From contig NZ_JAKLUA010000001.1 in the NCBI RefSeq assembly GCF_022012435.1, positions 434,001-498,000 of the forward strand: a DNA stretch of 64,000 nt. Direction: 5' to 3'. The notes below the pieces were generated by a model. That model did not search any database. It was not told the DNA's origin and saw only the letters and a program-made list of their open reading frames with translations. The translations under genes were made by a program, and so were the position numbers. Shown one piece after another: positions 10,296 to 20,172 of the stretch (positions are counted from its first letter, which is position 1; each line of letters begins with the position of its first letter). The stretch is from Bradyrhizobium zhengyangense. GTDB taxonomy: Bacteria; Pseudomonadota; Alphaproteobacteria; Rhizobiales; Xanthobacteraceae.

Positions 10296-11945
10296 CTAGG
10301 TCGAGATCGCCTTCGCCGATCCAACCTCGTTGCGCAAAAGGAATTTCTGGATCTTGCCCGTCGACGTCTTCGGGATTGGTCCGAACACGACGGCCTTCGG
10401 CGTCTTGAAGCCGCTCATATGCGTGCGGCAGAAGGCGATGATCTCGGCCTCGCTCGCGCTGGCGCCGTCCTTCAGCTCGACGAAGGCGCAAGGCACCTCG
10501 CCCCATTTCGGATCGGGCTTGGCGACGACGGCGGCGAACAGCACGGCCGGGTGCTTGTAGAGGATGTCCTCGACCTCGACGGACGAAACGTTCTCGCCGC
10601 CGGAAATGATGATGTCTTTGGAGCGGTCCTTGATGATGACGTAGCCGTGCTCGTCGAGCACGCCGAGATCGCCGGTGTGAAACCAGCCGCCCTCGAACGC
10701 TTCTTTCGTCGCCTTCTCGTTCTTGAGATAGCCCTTCATCACGATGTTGCCGCGAAACATGACCTCGCCGATGGTCTCGCCGTCGCGCGGCACCTCCTGC
10801 ATTGTCTGCGGATCGATGACGGTGACGCCTTCCTCGAGCGGGTAGGGCACGCCCTGCCGGCGCTTCATCTTGGCGCGCTCGGCGGGCGGCAACTCGTCCC
10901 AGCCGGGCTGTTCGGCGCAGACGGAGGCGGGGCCGTAGACCTCGGTCAGGCCGTACACATGCGTGAGCTTGATGCCGATATTTTCGGCGCCTTCAAGCAC
11001 TGCAACCGGCGGCGCTGCGCCGGCGATCAGGCCGACGACGCGGCGGGCCGCGTTGCCTCTTGGCGCATCGGGCGCATTGATCAGCGTGTTGTACACGATC
11101 GGCGCGCCGCACATGTGGGTGACGCCATGCCGCCCGATCAACTCGAAGATCTTGGTCGGCTCGACCTTGCGCAGGCAAACATTGATGCCGGCGGCCGCTG
11201 CAAGCGTCCAGGGGAAGCACCAGCCGTTGCAATGGAACATTGGCAAGGTCCAGAGATAGACCGGATGCTGGCCGAGATTGCCGGCGAGAATGTTGCTGAC
11301 GGCGTTGAGATACGCGCCGCGATGATGGGTGACGACGCCTTTGGGATTGCCCGTGGTGCCCGAGGTATAGCTCAGCGCGATCGCGTCCCATTCGTCGCTC
11401 GGAAGGATCGCCGTGAAATTCGGATCACCTTGGGCGAGGGCGGACTCGTACTCGATCTCGCCGATGCGCTTACCACCCTTGAAGGCGGTATCGTCGACGT
11501 CGATCACGAACGGCTTCGGTCCGGCCATCTGTTCCAGCGCATCGGTGATCACGCCTGAAAATTCAGGATCAACCAGAATGATCTTGGCGCCACCGTGGTC
11601 GAGCTGAAACGCGATCGAAGGCGCATCAAGGCGGATGTTGAGTGCGTTGAGCACCGCGCCGGTCATGGGGACCGCGAAATGCGCCTCGTTCATTGCCGGG
11701 ATGTTCGGCAGCATCGCAGCGACCGTGTCGCCGACGCCGATGCCCTTGCCGGCAAGATAGGAGGCAAAGCGCTTGCAACGCTGATGCGTTTGGCGCCAGG
11801 TGAAGCTGCGGCCCTCATAGACCGTGCTGACGTGATCGGGATACACAGCGGCACTGCGCGCAAGGAAGCTCAGCGGCGACAGCGGCACGTAATTGGCGGG
11901 GGTCTTGTCGAGGCCGATATTGTACTGGTTCTGCCGATCACTCAT
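10296..11945 (-). CDS. AMP-forming acyl-CoA synthetase
   Basis: ANL-superfamily enzyme that activates a carboxylic acid to its acyl-CoA through an acyl-adenylate. It shows the P-loop motif SYTSGTTGNPKG, the adenine motif HVYGLTEVYG, the hinge GWFHTGDLG and the catalytic Lys region TSTGKIQKF. The ATG at 11945 is preferred over a GTG at 11951 because AGGAGG sits 9 bases before it. It is the last gene of a leftward operon behind TRAP transporter genes, so it probably activates the imported acid. The substrate is not identifiable. Confidence 0.88.
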   Translation of the reverse strand: MSDRQNQYNIGLDKTPANYVPLSPLSFLARSAAVYPDHVSTVYEGRSFTWRQTHQRCKRFASYLAGKGIGVGDTVAAMLPNIPAMNEAHFAVPMTGAVLNALNIRLDAPSIAFQLDHGGAKIILVDPEFSGVITDALEQMAGPKPFVIDVDDTAFKGGKRIGEIEYESALAQGDPNFTAILPSDEWDAIALSYTSGTTGNPKGVVTHHRGAYLNAVSNILAGNLGQHPVYLWTLPMFHCNGWCFPWTLAAAAGINVCLRKVEPTKIFELIGRHGVTHMCGAPIVYNTLINAPDAPRGNAARRVVGLIAGAAPPVAVLEGAENIGIKLTHVYGLTEVYGPASVCAEQPGWDELPPAERAKMKRRQGVPYPLEEGVTVIDPQTMQEVPRDGETIGEVMFRGNIVMKGYLKNEKATKEAFEGGWFHTGDLGVLDEHGYVIIKDRSKDIIISGGENVSSVEVEDILYKHPAVLFAAVVAKPDPKWGEVPCAFVELKDGASASEAEIIAFCRTHMSGFKTPKAVVFGPIPKTSTGKIQKFLLRNEVGSAKAIST

Positions 11946-11972
11946 CGACACCCTCCTCCTTGACGCCGTGCG

Positions 11973-13862
11973 TTACAGGAATCCGATCGAGATCCAGGGG
12001 AACACCGCGACGACGATTAATCCCACCAGCAGCGCCAGCAGATAGCCCCAGATCGGCTTGATGCCCTCGGCCGGGTCGACGCGTCCGATGGCGCAAGCGG
12101 CATAATAGCCGACGCCGAACGGCGGAGCGAATAGCCCGATACCCATCGCCAGAATGATGATCATGGCGTAGTGCACCTCGTGCACGCCGACGGCGCGTGC
12201 GATCGGAAACAGCAGTGGCCCGAACAGCACAATCGCAGGAATGCCCTCCAGCACGCTGCCGAGGATCGTGAAGGCCAGGATCGACACGGCGATGAAGGTC
12301 GCAGCGCCCCCTGGCAATCCGGTCATGGCGGAGGCCAGCGAGCGCGAGAAGCCTGATTGCGTCAGGCCCCAGGCCATGCCTGTGGCCGTGCCGATGATCA
12401 GCAGGATCGCACCCGACAGCGCCGCCGTCTCGACCAGCATCGGAAACAGCCGCTGCCAGTCGAAGCGGCGGTAGATGATCAGGCCGACGAGGGCGCCATA
12501 GACGATGCCGATGGTGGAGACTTCGGTGGCAGTCGCAATGCCTTCGACGACGGCGTATCGGATCACGAAGGGCAGTGCGAGCGCGGGCAGGGCGATGACG
12601 AAGGTCTTGCCGATCTCGCTACCAGTGGCGCGGCGAACATGGCTCATGTCCTCGTGGCGATAGCGCCACCACACCAGCATACAGAGCGTGAACGCGAGCA
12701 CGACGCCCGGCAGCAGGCCGCCGGTGAAGAGGGCGGCGATCGAGACGCCGGTGACCGAGCCGATCGTGATCAGCACCAGGCTTGGCGGAATGGTTTCAGT
12801 CTGGGCGCCGGTCGCCGCCAGCAGCGCGACGAGATCGCCGGGCCTGGCACCACGCTGCTTCATCTCAGGAAACAGCACGGGCGCGACCGCAGCCATGTCC
12901 GCGGCCTTGGCGCCGGATATCCCGGAGACCAGGTACATGGCGCCGACCAGCACATAGTGCAGGCCGCCGCGGACATGGCCGAGCAGGCTCGCCAGGAACG
13001 CCACCATGGCCCGGGCCATGCCGGTCATCTCGATCAGCAGGCCCAGAAACACGAAGAGCGGCACGGACAGCAGGATGAGATGGCTCATGCCTTCGTCCAT
13101 CCGTCCGACCAGGACCATGACCGGCGTGTGCGTGGTCAGCGCCAGATAGCCGAAGATCGCAAGGCCAAAGCCGAACGCAATGGGAACGCCGGCGAAGACG
13201 CAAAAGCCAGCGACGCCGACGAAGAAGATGAGGAGGTTAAGGTTGCCGAGCGGCCGCAGGTAGGGCTGTGCCAGCCAGAACAGCCCGGCCACGAGAGCAA
13301 CCGACAACACGGCTGTCAGCACCATCCGGTAGTCGGCCGCGCGCACCAGACGCAGCAGCGCGAATGCCGCCATCAGGCAGAGCCCGACCGGCAGCGCGAC
13401 GGCGCGCCACATGTTCGATATCTGGAGCGCCGGCGTGGTAATGAAGCTCTCTTCGTACGCGTAGTCGTAGGCCGGCCAGACGATCATCGCGAGGAACGCC
13501 AACGCGGCAGAGACCGCCACCAGATCGAGCCAGGCCCGCATCGCAGGCCCGGCGCTGGCGACGATCGCGGTCATGCGCATGTGCTCGGAGCGGCGGAACG
13601 CCACCGCCGCGCCCAGCATGGCCAGCCACAGGAACAGGATTGAGGCCAGCTCGTCCGACCAGATCAGCGGCCGGTGCAAGCCGTAGCGCGCGACCACGCC
13701 GGCAAACAGGATCACGATCTCGGTCACGACCAGGATCGCCGCGGGGATCTCGACGGCGAGGCCGAGAATGCGTTCCAGCGAGGCCAGCAACGAAGATCGG
13801 CGAGGGGACTGAACAGCCACCTCGCCCACCACTTCGGTCACCTGAACCCCGACCTGAGCCAT
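11973..13862 (-). CDS. TRAP transporter fused small and large membrane subunits (DctQM)
   Basis: Membrane component of a tripartite ATP-independent transporter, 629 residues. About the first 190 residues form a DctQ-like four-helix unit (motif WSDELASILFLW). The rest is the DctM permease, with its dense helices and motifs such as GISGAKAADMA and PPSLVLITIG. Fusion of Q and M is a known subclass. It lies between the binding-protein gene (15 bp gap) and the acyl-CoA synthetase gene (27 bp gap) in one leftward operon. Confidence 0.9.
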   Translation of the reverse strand: MAQVGVQVTEVVGEVAVQSPRRSSLLASLERILGLAVEIPAAILVVTEIVILFAGVVARYGLHRPLIWSDELASILFLWLAMLGAAVAFRRSEHMRMTAIVASAGPAMRAWLDLVAVSAALAFLAMIVWPAYDYAYEESFITTPALQISNMWRAVALPVGLCLMAAFALLRLVRAADYRMVLTAVLSVALVAGLFWLAQPYLRPLGNLNLLIFFVGVAGFCVFAGVPIAFGFGLAIFGYLALTTHTPVMVLVGRMDEGMSHLILLSVPLFVFLGLLIEMTGMARAMVAFLASLLGHVRGGLHYVLVGAMYLVSGISGAKAADMAAVAPVLFPEMKQRGARPGDLVALLAATGAQTETIPPSLVLITIGSVTGVSIAALFTGGLLPGVVLAFTLCMLVWWRYRHEDMSHVRRATGSEIGKTFVIALPALALPFVIRYAVVEGIATATEVSTIGIVYGALVGLIIYRRFDWQRLFPMLVETAALSGAILLIIGTATGMAWGLTQSGFSRSLASAMTGLPGGAATFIAVSILAFTILGSVLEGIPAIVLFGPLLFPIARAVGVHEVHYAMIIILAMGIGLFAPPFGVGYYAACAIGRVDPAEGIKPIWGYLLALLVGLIVVAVFPWISIGFL

Positions 13863-13877
13863 GACGGCCCCAACGCG

Positions 13878-14897
13878 TTACGACAGCTTGCCGACGGCCT
13901 TTTCCAGCAGCTCCCAGGCCTGCTCGCCATATTTGCCCTTCCACTCGGCATAGAAGCCGGCGGAGCGCAGCTTGTCGCGGAATGGCGCGACCGTGGGCTG
14001 GTTGAAGGTCAGGCCCTTGCCTGCGAGTTCCTGCTGGAGATTGGCGTTCAGCTTGGCGGTATCCTCGCGCTCCTTGAGGGCGGCGGCGTTGATGTTCTTG
14101 GCGACGATGGTCTTGATGCCGTCAGGCAGCGCAGCCCAGGCTTTGCGGTTGGCCAGGAACCAGAAGCCGTCCCACATGTGGTTGGTCAGCGAGCAGTATT
14201 TCTGCACCTCGTAGAGCTTTGCCGTCGAGATGATCGCCAGCGGGTTCTCCTGGCCCTCGACGATCTTGGTCTGGAGCGCGGAATAGACCTCGGCGAAGTT
14301 GATCGAGGCGGGCGCGGCGTCGAACGCCTTGAACATCGAGGTCCACAGCGGCGACACCGGGACACGGATCTTGAAGCCCTTGAAGTCATCGGGCCCGGTG
14401 ATCGGCTTGGTCGACGACGTGGTCTGGCGGAAGCCGTTGTCCCAGATCTTGTCCATGACCTCGAGACCTGCCTTCTTGATCTCGCCGCGGACAAAGGCGC
14501 CGAGGTCGCCGTCCATGGCCTTCCAGACCGTGTCATAATCCGGGAAAGCGAAGCCGATGCCATTGATGGACGCGGCCGGAACCAGGGTCGACAGGATCAG
14601 GCCCGACAGCGTGAAGAACTCGACGCCGCCGGAGCGGATCTGGCTGAGCATGTCGGTGTCGGACCCGAGCTGGTTGTTCGGGAAGATCTGGAGGTCGAAC
14701 TTGCCGCCGGTCTCGCGCTTGATCGCCGCAGCCATCTCCTTGGCGCGGACGTTCAGCGGGTGCGAGTCAGGCAGGTTGTTGGCGTACTTGTAGGTGAACT
14801 CGGCAGCCTGGGCACGCGCCACATAGGGCGCGCTGACGCCGCCAAAAAAGGCGGTCGCGGCGGTGGCCTTGAGAAGCGTGCGGCGGGAAAAACTCAT
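13878..14897 (-). CDS. TRAP transporter periplasmic solute-binding protein (DctP)
   Basis: Extracytoplasmic binding protein that delivers the ligand to the DctQM permease. The N-terminus MSFSRRTLLKATAATAFFGG has a twin-arginine-like SRR followed by a hydrophobic stretch, and cleavage is likely after YVARAQA. The body has family features such as NQLGSDTDM and the central VPVSPLW region, in which a conserved Arg normally binds the carboxylate. The ATG at 14897, with GAGGAAGC upstream, gives a proper signal peptide, unlike the in-frame start at 14939. First gene of the operon. Confidence 0.9.
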   Translation of the reverse strand: MSFSRRTLLKATAATAFFGGVSAPYVARAQAAEFTYKYANNLPDSHPLNVRAKEMAAAIKRETGGKFDLQIFPNNQLGSDTDMLSQIRSGGVEFFTLSGLILSTLVPAASINGIGFAFPDYDTVWKAMDGDLGAFVRGEIKKAGLEVMDKIWDNGFRQTTSSTKPITGPDDFKGFKIRVPVSPLWTSMFKAFDAAPASINFAEVYSALQTKIVEGQENPLAIISTAKLYEVQKYCSLTNHMWDGFWFLANRKAWAALPDGIKTIVAKNINAAALKEREDTAKLNANLQQELAGKGLTFNQPTVAPFRDKLRSAGFYAEWKGKYGEQAWELLEKAVGKLS

Positions 14898-15254
14898 GGG
14901 TCTGCTTCCTCGGAAGTTTGTTCTTGTTATGAGACGCAAACCTATACGGCCGTCTGGTCAGCAGTCATCTGCGATCTCGCGAAGCTCGCTTATTGCAGCC
15001 GGACAAGGTCGCGGCAATATCGGCTTTCGGCGTGCCCAGCCGCGATCCAAAACGCGAAAACAACCCCATGCACAGTAGGCGTCAAGATTGCAGGCCATCT
15101 GCGATGGCACGACCCAAGATTGGTGCTGGAGTGAAGGCGACGTGGCAGAACTTCGACCTAAATAACTGATCTAATTCGATATAAATATATTCCATAATAT
15201 ACCTTATGCGAATTACGGATTGGCTGATGCAGCGCAGCCGGACGGCGATCACAC
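14898..15254. promoter_or_regulatory. TRAP operon upstream region and left flank of the transposon
   Basis: About 350 bp without a convincing gene. An AT-rich stretch at 15171-15205 (ATAAATATATTCCATAATAT) stands out from the GC-rich surroundings and could be the dctP promoter or a regulator site. The region ends at the transposon junction. If the element is removed conceptually, it continues directly into the DUF2254 gene remnant at 59751, but it carries no recognisable DUF2254 C-terminus. Confidence 0.45.
15250..15254. repeat. left 5 bp target-site duplication CACAC
   Basis: CACAC lies immediately before the TGTCG tip of the transposon and is repeated at 59751-59755 after the right tip. Tn7-family elements make 5 bp duplications. 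Confidence 0.9.
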
Positions 15255-15423
15255 TGTCGTACGCGCTTGATTTTGGCACTGGCGCGTTTCGATTTTGGCA
15301 CGGCTTCCGTTGACAACATTGCCCCTTTCCGTTTGGGCGGCTCGAGAGTTGTGCTGGTGGCGTTGGAAGCCGAGACTGAAGTTTGACACTGACGTTAGAC
15401 CGCCCGTTACTGAACTTTGGCAC
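15255..15423. repeat. transposon left end with TnsB-type binding sites
   Basis: Tip TGTCGTACGCGC at 15255-15266. Sites GATTTTGGCAC at 15269-15279 and 15291-15301 are identical. Weaker copies are TGAAGTTTGACAC at 15377-15389 and GAACTTTGGCAC at 15412-15423. All are in the same orientation, which is inverted relative to the right-end sites. Confidence 0.88.
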
Positions 15424-15691
15424 CGGCGTGAAGCGGGCGCTCATCGCACAGGGCGTTCGTGGAGCTGAGCCGGTCCTTTGCGTGAGATGCCCACAGCAGC
15501 TGCGGTGGCTGCCGGCCGGAGGCTAACTCTTCTGGACCGCTGTCGCGCGGAATCTTGACCGGAACCCTGCTCTGTCCCTATTCGACTTGGATCCGCCGGT
15601 GTTCGTCGCCGGAGATCTGGGGACGAAAGCTATGGGAAGCTACGTCCGCTTGATCGCACGGTAACATACCGCGCGATCGGAGGTGCCAGCG
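15424..15691. other. non-coding region inside left end, with hairpin
   Basis: No gene is apparent. At 15652-15678 two 12-base arms (GATCGCACGGTA and its complement with one mismatch) surround a 3-base loop. It lies 14 bp beyond the DUF2235 stop codon, so it may end that transcript. A similar hairpin with the same GGGAAGCTA leader occurs at 25772. Confidence 0.6.
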
Positions 15692-16825
15692 TCACCTTAC
15701 GGCGACTCCTGGGTCGGCCGCCATAACAGCGCCGAACAGCTTGGCGGGATCTATCGTCTTCGCCTCGGCCCACGCGACCAGATTTGCCGGACGGTACTTG
15801 GCGTCGCTGCGCCAGCGGTCGAACACCGAGCCGTCGATGGTCTCATTGATCCGGGACGTCGTCGCCGCGGTCCCTGTCTCCGGCGGGGGGCCAACCGGGC
15901 GGAAGAACCGTTTCGAGAACAAGTGGTAGAGCCCCTTCCCAAACTCGCTGTAGGAATCGTTGATCGCCGGGGCCTTCTCCGTCACGTCAATCTCGACCTT
16001 GTCCCGATAGGCGAGGCCCAGCGCGCCGGCTTTATCCATGAGCCAGACCAACGGACGCTGGGAGAGCGGATCGCTCGCGTAGCCGCCGCCGACGTTCGCG
16101 TGGCAGCCGACGAACCAGCGCTGTTCGACGTGATCGATAGCGCGCACGGGCGCCCCCACCTCGCCTGTTTTTACGGTCCGCGTCCAGAACGTCGCGTTGA
16201 AGTTCGCGCGGTGCTCGTCGAGCGCCAACGCATGGAACGCGTGCTCGTTGTCGAGGCGCAGATGGGTGTCGAGGAAACGGTACTTGTGGACCTTGGCTTC
16301 GGCGCTGCCGACGGGGATGCCCATCGACCCGACCGTGTCCCAGAGCCCGACGAACTTGATCTTCGTTGGCTGCGAATACTTCGTGAGCCACCTCTCCTCG
16401 ATCGAAGCGTCCGCAGGCAGAGGCTCTCTGAGCAGCGACCTGATGGTCGGGGCAACGTACAGCCGGTACCGGGCGTACAACTGCTCTATGGACAAAGGCG
16501 CGCCGAGCCGCTGGATTCCGCACTTGCTGATCAGTCCTGACAGCGACCTAGCCGTGTAGGCGCCGCGGCTGAAGCCGAAGATGAAGATCTCGTCGCCGTC
16601 GTCGAAGTTCTCTATGAGCCAAGTGTAGGCTTGGATGATCTCATCGTCGATGCCGTAGCCGGCAACTCCTCCACGGACCGCCTCGCCGCGGATAGTGCCG
16701 ACCCCCTGTGAGTAGTAGACGCGCTGGTCGGTGGTCTCTGCCGTTAGCGATTTGAGCCGCCAAACGTTGGTGTTGTTGTTGAGAGTATTGAACGTTCCGT
16801 CGAGGTAAATCGCGAGCTTCTTCAT
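15692..16825 (-). CDS. DUF2235 alpha/beta-hydrolase-fold protein
   Basis: A 377-residue protein of the DUF2235 family, which includes type VI secretion phospholipase effectors of the Tle1 type as well as stand-alone proteins. It starts KKLAIYLDGTFN, the typical DUF2235 opening. The Ser nucleophile is in GFSRGAYTA, with Asp and His positions expected in KFVGLWDT and in GCHANVGGGY. There is no signal peptide, VgrG, PAAR or immunity partner. The ATG at 16825 is used because homology begins there. It is divergent from qatA and is transposon cargo; a role in defence is inference from position only. Confidence 0.82.
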   Translation of the reverse strand: MKKLAIYLDGTFNTLNNNTNVWRLKSLTAETTDQRVYYSQGVGTIRGEAVRGGVAGYGIDDEIIQAYTWLIENFDDGDEIFIFGFSRGAYTARSLSGLISKCGIQRLGAPLSIEQLYARYRLYVAPTIRSLLREPLPADASIEERWLTKYSQPTKIKFVGLWDTVGSMGIPVGSAEAKVHKYRFLDTHLRLDNEHAFHALALDEHRANFNATFWTRTVKTGEVGAPVRAIDHVEQRWFVGCHANVGGGYASDPLSQRPLVWLMDKAGALGLAYRDKVEIDVTEKAPAINDSYSEFGKGLYHLFSKRFFRPVGPPPETGTAATTSRINETIDGSVFDRWRSDAKYRPANLVAWAEAKTIDPAKLFGAVMAADPGVAVR

Positions 16826-17195
16826 GCAAGACCCTGACATATAAAAAGAATCTGGTTGGAGCCCAGGATGAGCGGCGGCTCGAGAGCGCTCTACATATGG
16901 TTGTGGGGATTTGGCGCAATATCTACCGAAAATGCTTGCGAGCGACACCACATGTGGGGGATATGTTGAATTTTAGGCGTTTGGAACCAGGTAATTGCAA
17001 CCATTACTATACAGGCGTGAATTGATTTTGTGGTCCGCGAGCGAGAGCGAACGCAATTTCTTCAGGGCGACCAGCTCTGTGTCTCAAACCATCCGTGCAC
17101 AAGAAGCGCCCACACCACGCTGCTCATTGGTGGGTCCCTTGGCGCTCGGTGTTGTCAATGACCAGGGCGACCCGCGCAGCAAAGGGACCCGGGCA

Positions 17196-19205
17196 ATGGA
17201 GGATCGCGTGACGACGGCGAAAGGTTCACCGCTCGGCTATCTGAGCGACCAGGAGACCAAGGTCGATCTCCTCAACAACGAGGCGATCGCAAAAACCATC
17301 GTCCGGCTGATCGACGAGACGGTCGATTCCGCGGTCACGATCGGCGTCCACGGCGACTGGGGCGCCGGAAAATCCAGCGTGCTGGAGATGGTCGAAAAAG
17401 CCTTCCCCGAAGATGGCGACGTGCTTTGTCTGAAGTTCAGCGGCTGGCAATTTCAAGGGTTCGAGGACGCCAAGATCGCGTTGATCGAGGGCGTCGTGAA
17501 CGGCCTCATCGAGAAGCGTTCTCTCGCGACCAAGGCCGCGGATGAAGTCAAACGCATCTTGAAAAGTGTCGACTGGCTGAAAGTTGCCAAGAAAGGCGGC
17601 GGCTTGGCGCTGACCGCTTTCACGGGAATCCCGCTCATCGGGCTCGACGACCTCGTCAGTTCTTCGATCGAGCATGTGAAGAACCTAGTGATGGACAAGG
17701 ACGCCCGCGAGGCGGCCATCAAGTCGATCGAGGATTTTAAGAGGGAAAAGGACGACGAACCCGCCGGGCGGAGCGTCCCCACCGAGATCAGAGAGTTCAG
17801 GGAAGCGTACAAGGAGCTAATCAAGAAGGCCGGCATCAAGCGCCTCGTCGTCCTTATCGACGACCTCGACCGCTGCCTGCCTCAGACCGCGATCGAGACG
17901 CTCGAGGCTATCAGGCTGTTCGTCTTGTGGGACAAGACGGCCTTCATCGTCGGCGCCGACGAAGGCATGATCGAGATCGCGGTCCGCGATCACTTCAAGA
18001 ACCTTCCCGAGATCGACGTCGCGTCGAACAATGCGCGCGAGTCCGGCCAGAATTACACCCGGTCCTACCTCGAAAAACTTCTTCAGGTGCCTTTTCGGAT
18101 CCCGGCGCTCGGCGAAACCGAGACCGGTATCTACGTCACGCTTCTGTTGTTCGGCCGGGCCCTTGGCGAGCAATCGCCGGAGTTTGAGAAATTGCTGGCC
18201 CTCGGTCGCGCTGCCCTGAGCAAGCCGTGGGAGGGCAAGGGGATCGACCACGACGCGATCAAGACCGCAGTCGGAGATCGATTCGCCGAGATCGTCGATG
18301 CTTTGAATATGGCCGATCGCGTGAGCCCCGTGCTGGCAGCCGGCACGAAGGGCAATCCGCGGCAGATCAAACGCTTCCTAAACGCCCTCGCCCTCAGGCT
18401 CGCGGTTGCTCACGAACGGGGCTTCGGCAACGCCATCGAACAGGCCCACCTGGCGAAGGTGATGCTGGCCGAGATGTTCCTCCACCAGACTGTTTTCGAT
18501 CACATCGCCACGACGGCAGCCAACTCCGAGGACGGCATCTGTCCGGAGATTGCGCTGATCGAAAAGGTCGCTGCGGTCGGCAGCACCGAGCCTGCGCCGG
18601 CGAACGACGAAAAAGATGGAGCGTCCGAAGCCACCAACCCCGTGATCGACGAGTGGAAGACGCGCCCCGACGTCATGCGATGGGCATCGGTCAAGCCGGA
18701 CCTCGGCGCGGTTTCGCTCAAGCCGTACCTGTTCGTTATCAAGGACAGGAAAAACTATCTGGGCTCCGCCGCTCCCCTGCCGTCCAAACTCTTGGCGCTG
18801 CTGGAAAAGCTGCTCGGCGGCGACATGTCCGCCAAGGGCGCCCTCGCCGACGTCAAGAATCTCAATCTCGCGGAAGCGGTCCTGATCTTCGATGTCTTGC
18901 GCAGGAAAGTGCGGGAGGCGCCGAATTTCGACGTTCGACCGGCGGCCATGCCCGGCGTTGCCGTTGTCGTGGAGGCCCACCCGCCCTTGCAGGGCCGGTA
19001 CGTCGATATCCTCGAAGCCCTGCCGCCCGATCGCGTCGGTCTGTGGGTCGCATCCGGGCATGCCTTCGTGACGGAAGCGGCCCCGAAGGCCCGCATCGAG
19101 GCCCTTCGCGAGAAGTGGAGAAAAGCCACCAAGAATCAGTTGCTGCGGACAGAGCTGGAGCCAAAGAGGCCGGTACGCGGGGGTCGCGGCCATGGGAACG
19201 TCTAA
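17196..19205 (+). CDS. qatA: QatA, KAP-family P-loop NTPase of the Qat anti-phage system
   Basis: A 669-residue ATPase. The Walker A motif is GDWGAGKSS near residue 58 and the Walker B motif is LVVLIDDLDRCLP; KAP-type features include the GNPRQIKRFLN segment. KAP ATPases often have hydrophobic insertions, and one weak segment follows the first helices (GGLALTAFTGIPLIG). The ATG at 17196, with AAAGGGA about 9 bases upstream, gives a normal N-terminus; the frame is open back to 16995. It overlaps qatB by 14 bp. Order and overlaps with the next three genes match the described qatABCD defence operon. Confidence 0.88.
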   Translation: MEDRVTTAKGSPLGYLSDQETKVDLLNNEAIAKTIVRLIDETVDSAVTIGVHGDWGAGKSSVLEMVEKAFPEDGDVLCLKFSGWQFQGFEDAKIALIEGVVNGLIEKRSLATKAADEVKRILKSVDWLKVAKKGGGLALTAFTGIPLIGLDDLVSSSIEHVKNLVMDKDAREAAIKSIEDFKREKDDEPAGRSVPTEIREFREAYKELIKKAGIKRLVVLIDDLDRCLPQTAIETLEAIRLFVLWDKTAFIVGADEGMIEIAVRDHFKNLPEIDVASNNARESGQNYTRSYLEKLLQVPFRIPALGETETGIYVTLLLFGRALGEQSPEFEKLLALGRAALSKPWEGKGIDHDAIKTAVGDRFAEIVDALNMADRVSPVLAAGTKGNPRQIKRFLNALALRLAVAHERGFGNAIEQAHLAKVMLAEMFLHQTVFDHIATTAANSEDGICPEIALIEKVAAVGSTEPAPANDEKDGASEATNPVIDEWKTRPDVMRWASVKPDLGAVSLKPYLFVIKDRKNYLGSAAPLPSKLLALLEKLLGGDMSAKGALADVKNLNLAEAVLIFDVLRRKVREAPNFDVRPAAMPGVAVVVEAHPPLQGRYVDILEALPPDRVGLWVASGHAFVTEAAPKARIEALREKWRKATKNQLLRTELEPKRPVRGGRGHGNV

Positions 19206-20172
19206 CCCGTTCGGCGGCGGCAACAATCGTAATCCGCTGGTGCCGGACTGGGTCGGTGGGGCCGGACCCGCGCCCGGAGGTTCTCCGCCCGCCGGCGCCC
19301 CAGTTTCGGGTGCGCCAGGTCCAGGCGGTCCTCCAGGTGCCCCCGCCCCCGGAAACGCAAATCCCAGCAATGCACCTGCAGGCGGTAACAATTCCGGCGG
19401 TCCGGGTGATGGCGATGCGCCAGCTCCGAACCGCTTCCAGAGCGCCCGCACCAACTTCTTCAAGTTCGCCAAGGCCGGCGGCGGTGCTGCCGGCGGCGTT
19501 GGCGGAGGCCGCGGCGGCGGGACCAATCGCAACTTGCGCCGCGCGGTCCGCTCGTTCATTGGCAAGTCGAGCGGCGGCGCACGCCGAGCGACGCAGCGCA
19601 TGGCATCGGAACGCAGCGCCACCGCGAACTTGGGGCGGATCCTTTCGACCGCCGGTACTGCCGGCATCCAAGAAACCGTCCGCCGCCTCGGCTTCGCACA
19701 GTTGGCAACACTGCCGGTCCAGGACATCTACGCCGCCCTCGTCGACGTAATCTGCGAACCGGGCGGCGAACTCGACGAGTCGTTCGCGCGTGAGGCCTAC
19801 ATTAAGGCGCTGACCGAAATCAGCGAGGCCAAGGCGGATCTCGAACGCCCCTCCCCCGAGACAACAGTGTCGTTCCTCGCCTCCTTCATCACGAACGCGA
19901 TCCAGAACCGTCTGCTGAACGCGATCGGAAACAAGGTCGTCTCGATTCCGCTCGATGTCGCCTCTGTCCAGAATGTCGAACAGCAGATCAACGACTACAT
20001 CCGCGGAAACGTGAACGACGCGATGGCGGAAGCGGGCGAAGATTTTCCCGTCGAGCGCATCGTTTCGACCATCGACGACATCTACGAACGCTCGGTCGTC
20101 CTGCTGGAGGGATCGGACCACGAGAGTTCGGACAACGGTTTCGAAGCTGAAGACCACTCGGAGATCGCGTGA
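19192..20172 (+). CDS. qatB: QatB, Qat system protein
   Basis: A 326-residue protein starting MGTSNPFGGGNNRNPLVPDW. The Gly/Pro-rich N-terminus with a short LVPDW motif is the QatB pattern. A low-complexity Gly/Pro/Ala stretch runs to about residue 75 and a second Gly/Arg-rich segment lies near 95-125. The rest is a helical domain of unknown activity. It overlaps qatA by 14 bp and shares the TGATG stop/start with qatC, so the operon is translationally coupled. Function is known only at system level, as phage restriction. Confidence 0.85.
   Translation: MGTSNPFGGGNNRNPLVPDWVGGAGPAPGGSPPAGAPVSGAPGPGGPPGAPAPGNANPSNAPAGGNNSGGPGDGDAPAPNRFQSARTNFFKFAKAGGGAAGGVGGGRGGGTNRNLRRAVRSFIGKSSGGARRATQRMASERSATANLGRILSTAGTAGIQETVRRLGFAQLATLPVQDIYAALVDVICEPGGELDESFAREAYIKALTEISEAKADLERPSPETTVSFLASFITNAIQNRLLNAIGNKVVSIPLDVASVQNVEQQINDYIRGNVNDAMAEAGEDFPVERIVSTIDDIYERSVVLLEGSDHESSDNGFEAEDHSEIA

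Noticed and set aside
15082..15444. Leftward frame of 120 codons over the left transposon end
   Set aside because: It crosses the transposon tip and its TnsB sites; composition and motifs do not support a gene.
15692..16825. Type VI secretion effector
   Set aside because: No VgrG, PAAR, Hcp or immunity gene is adjacent; only the DUF2235 domain is shared.
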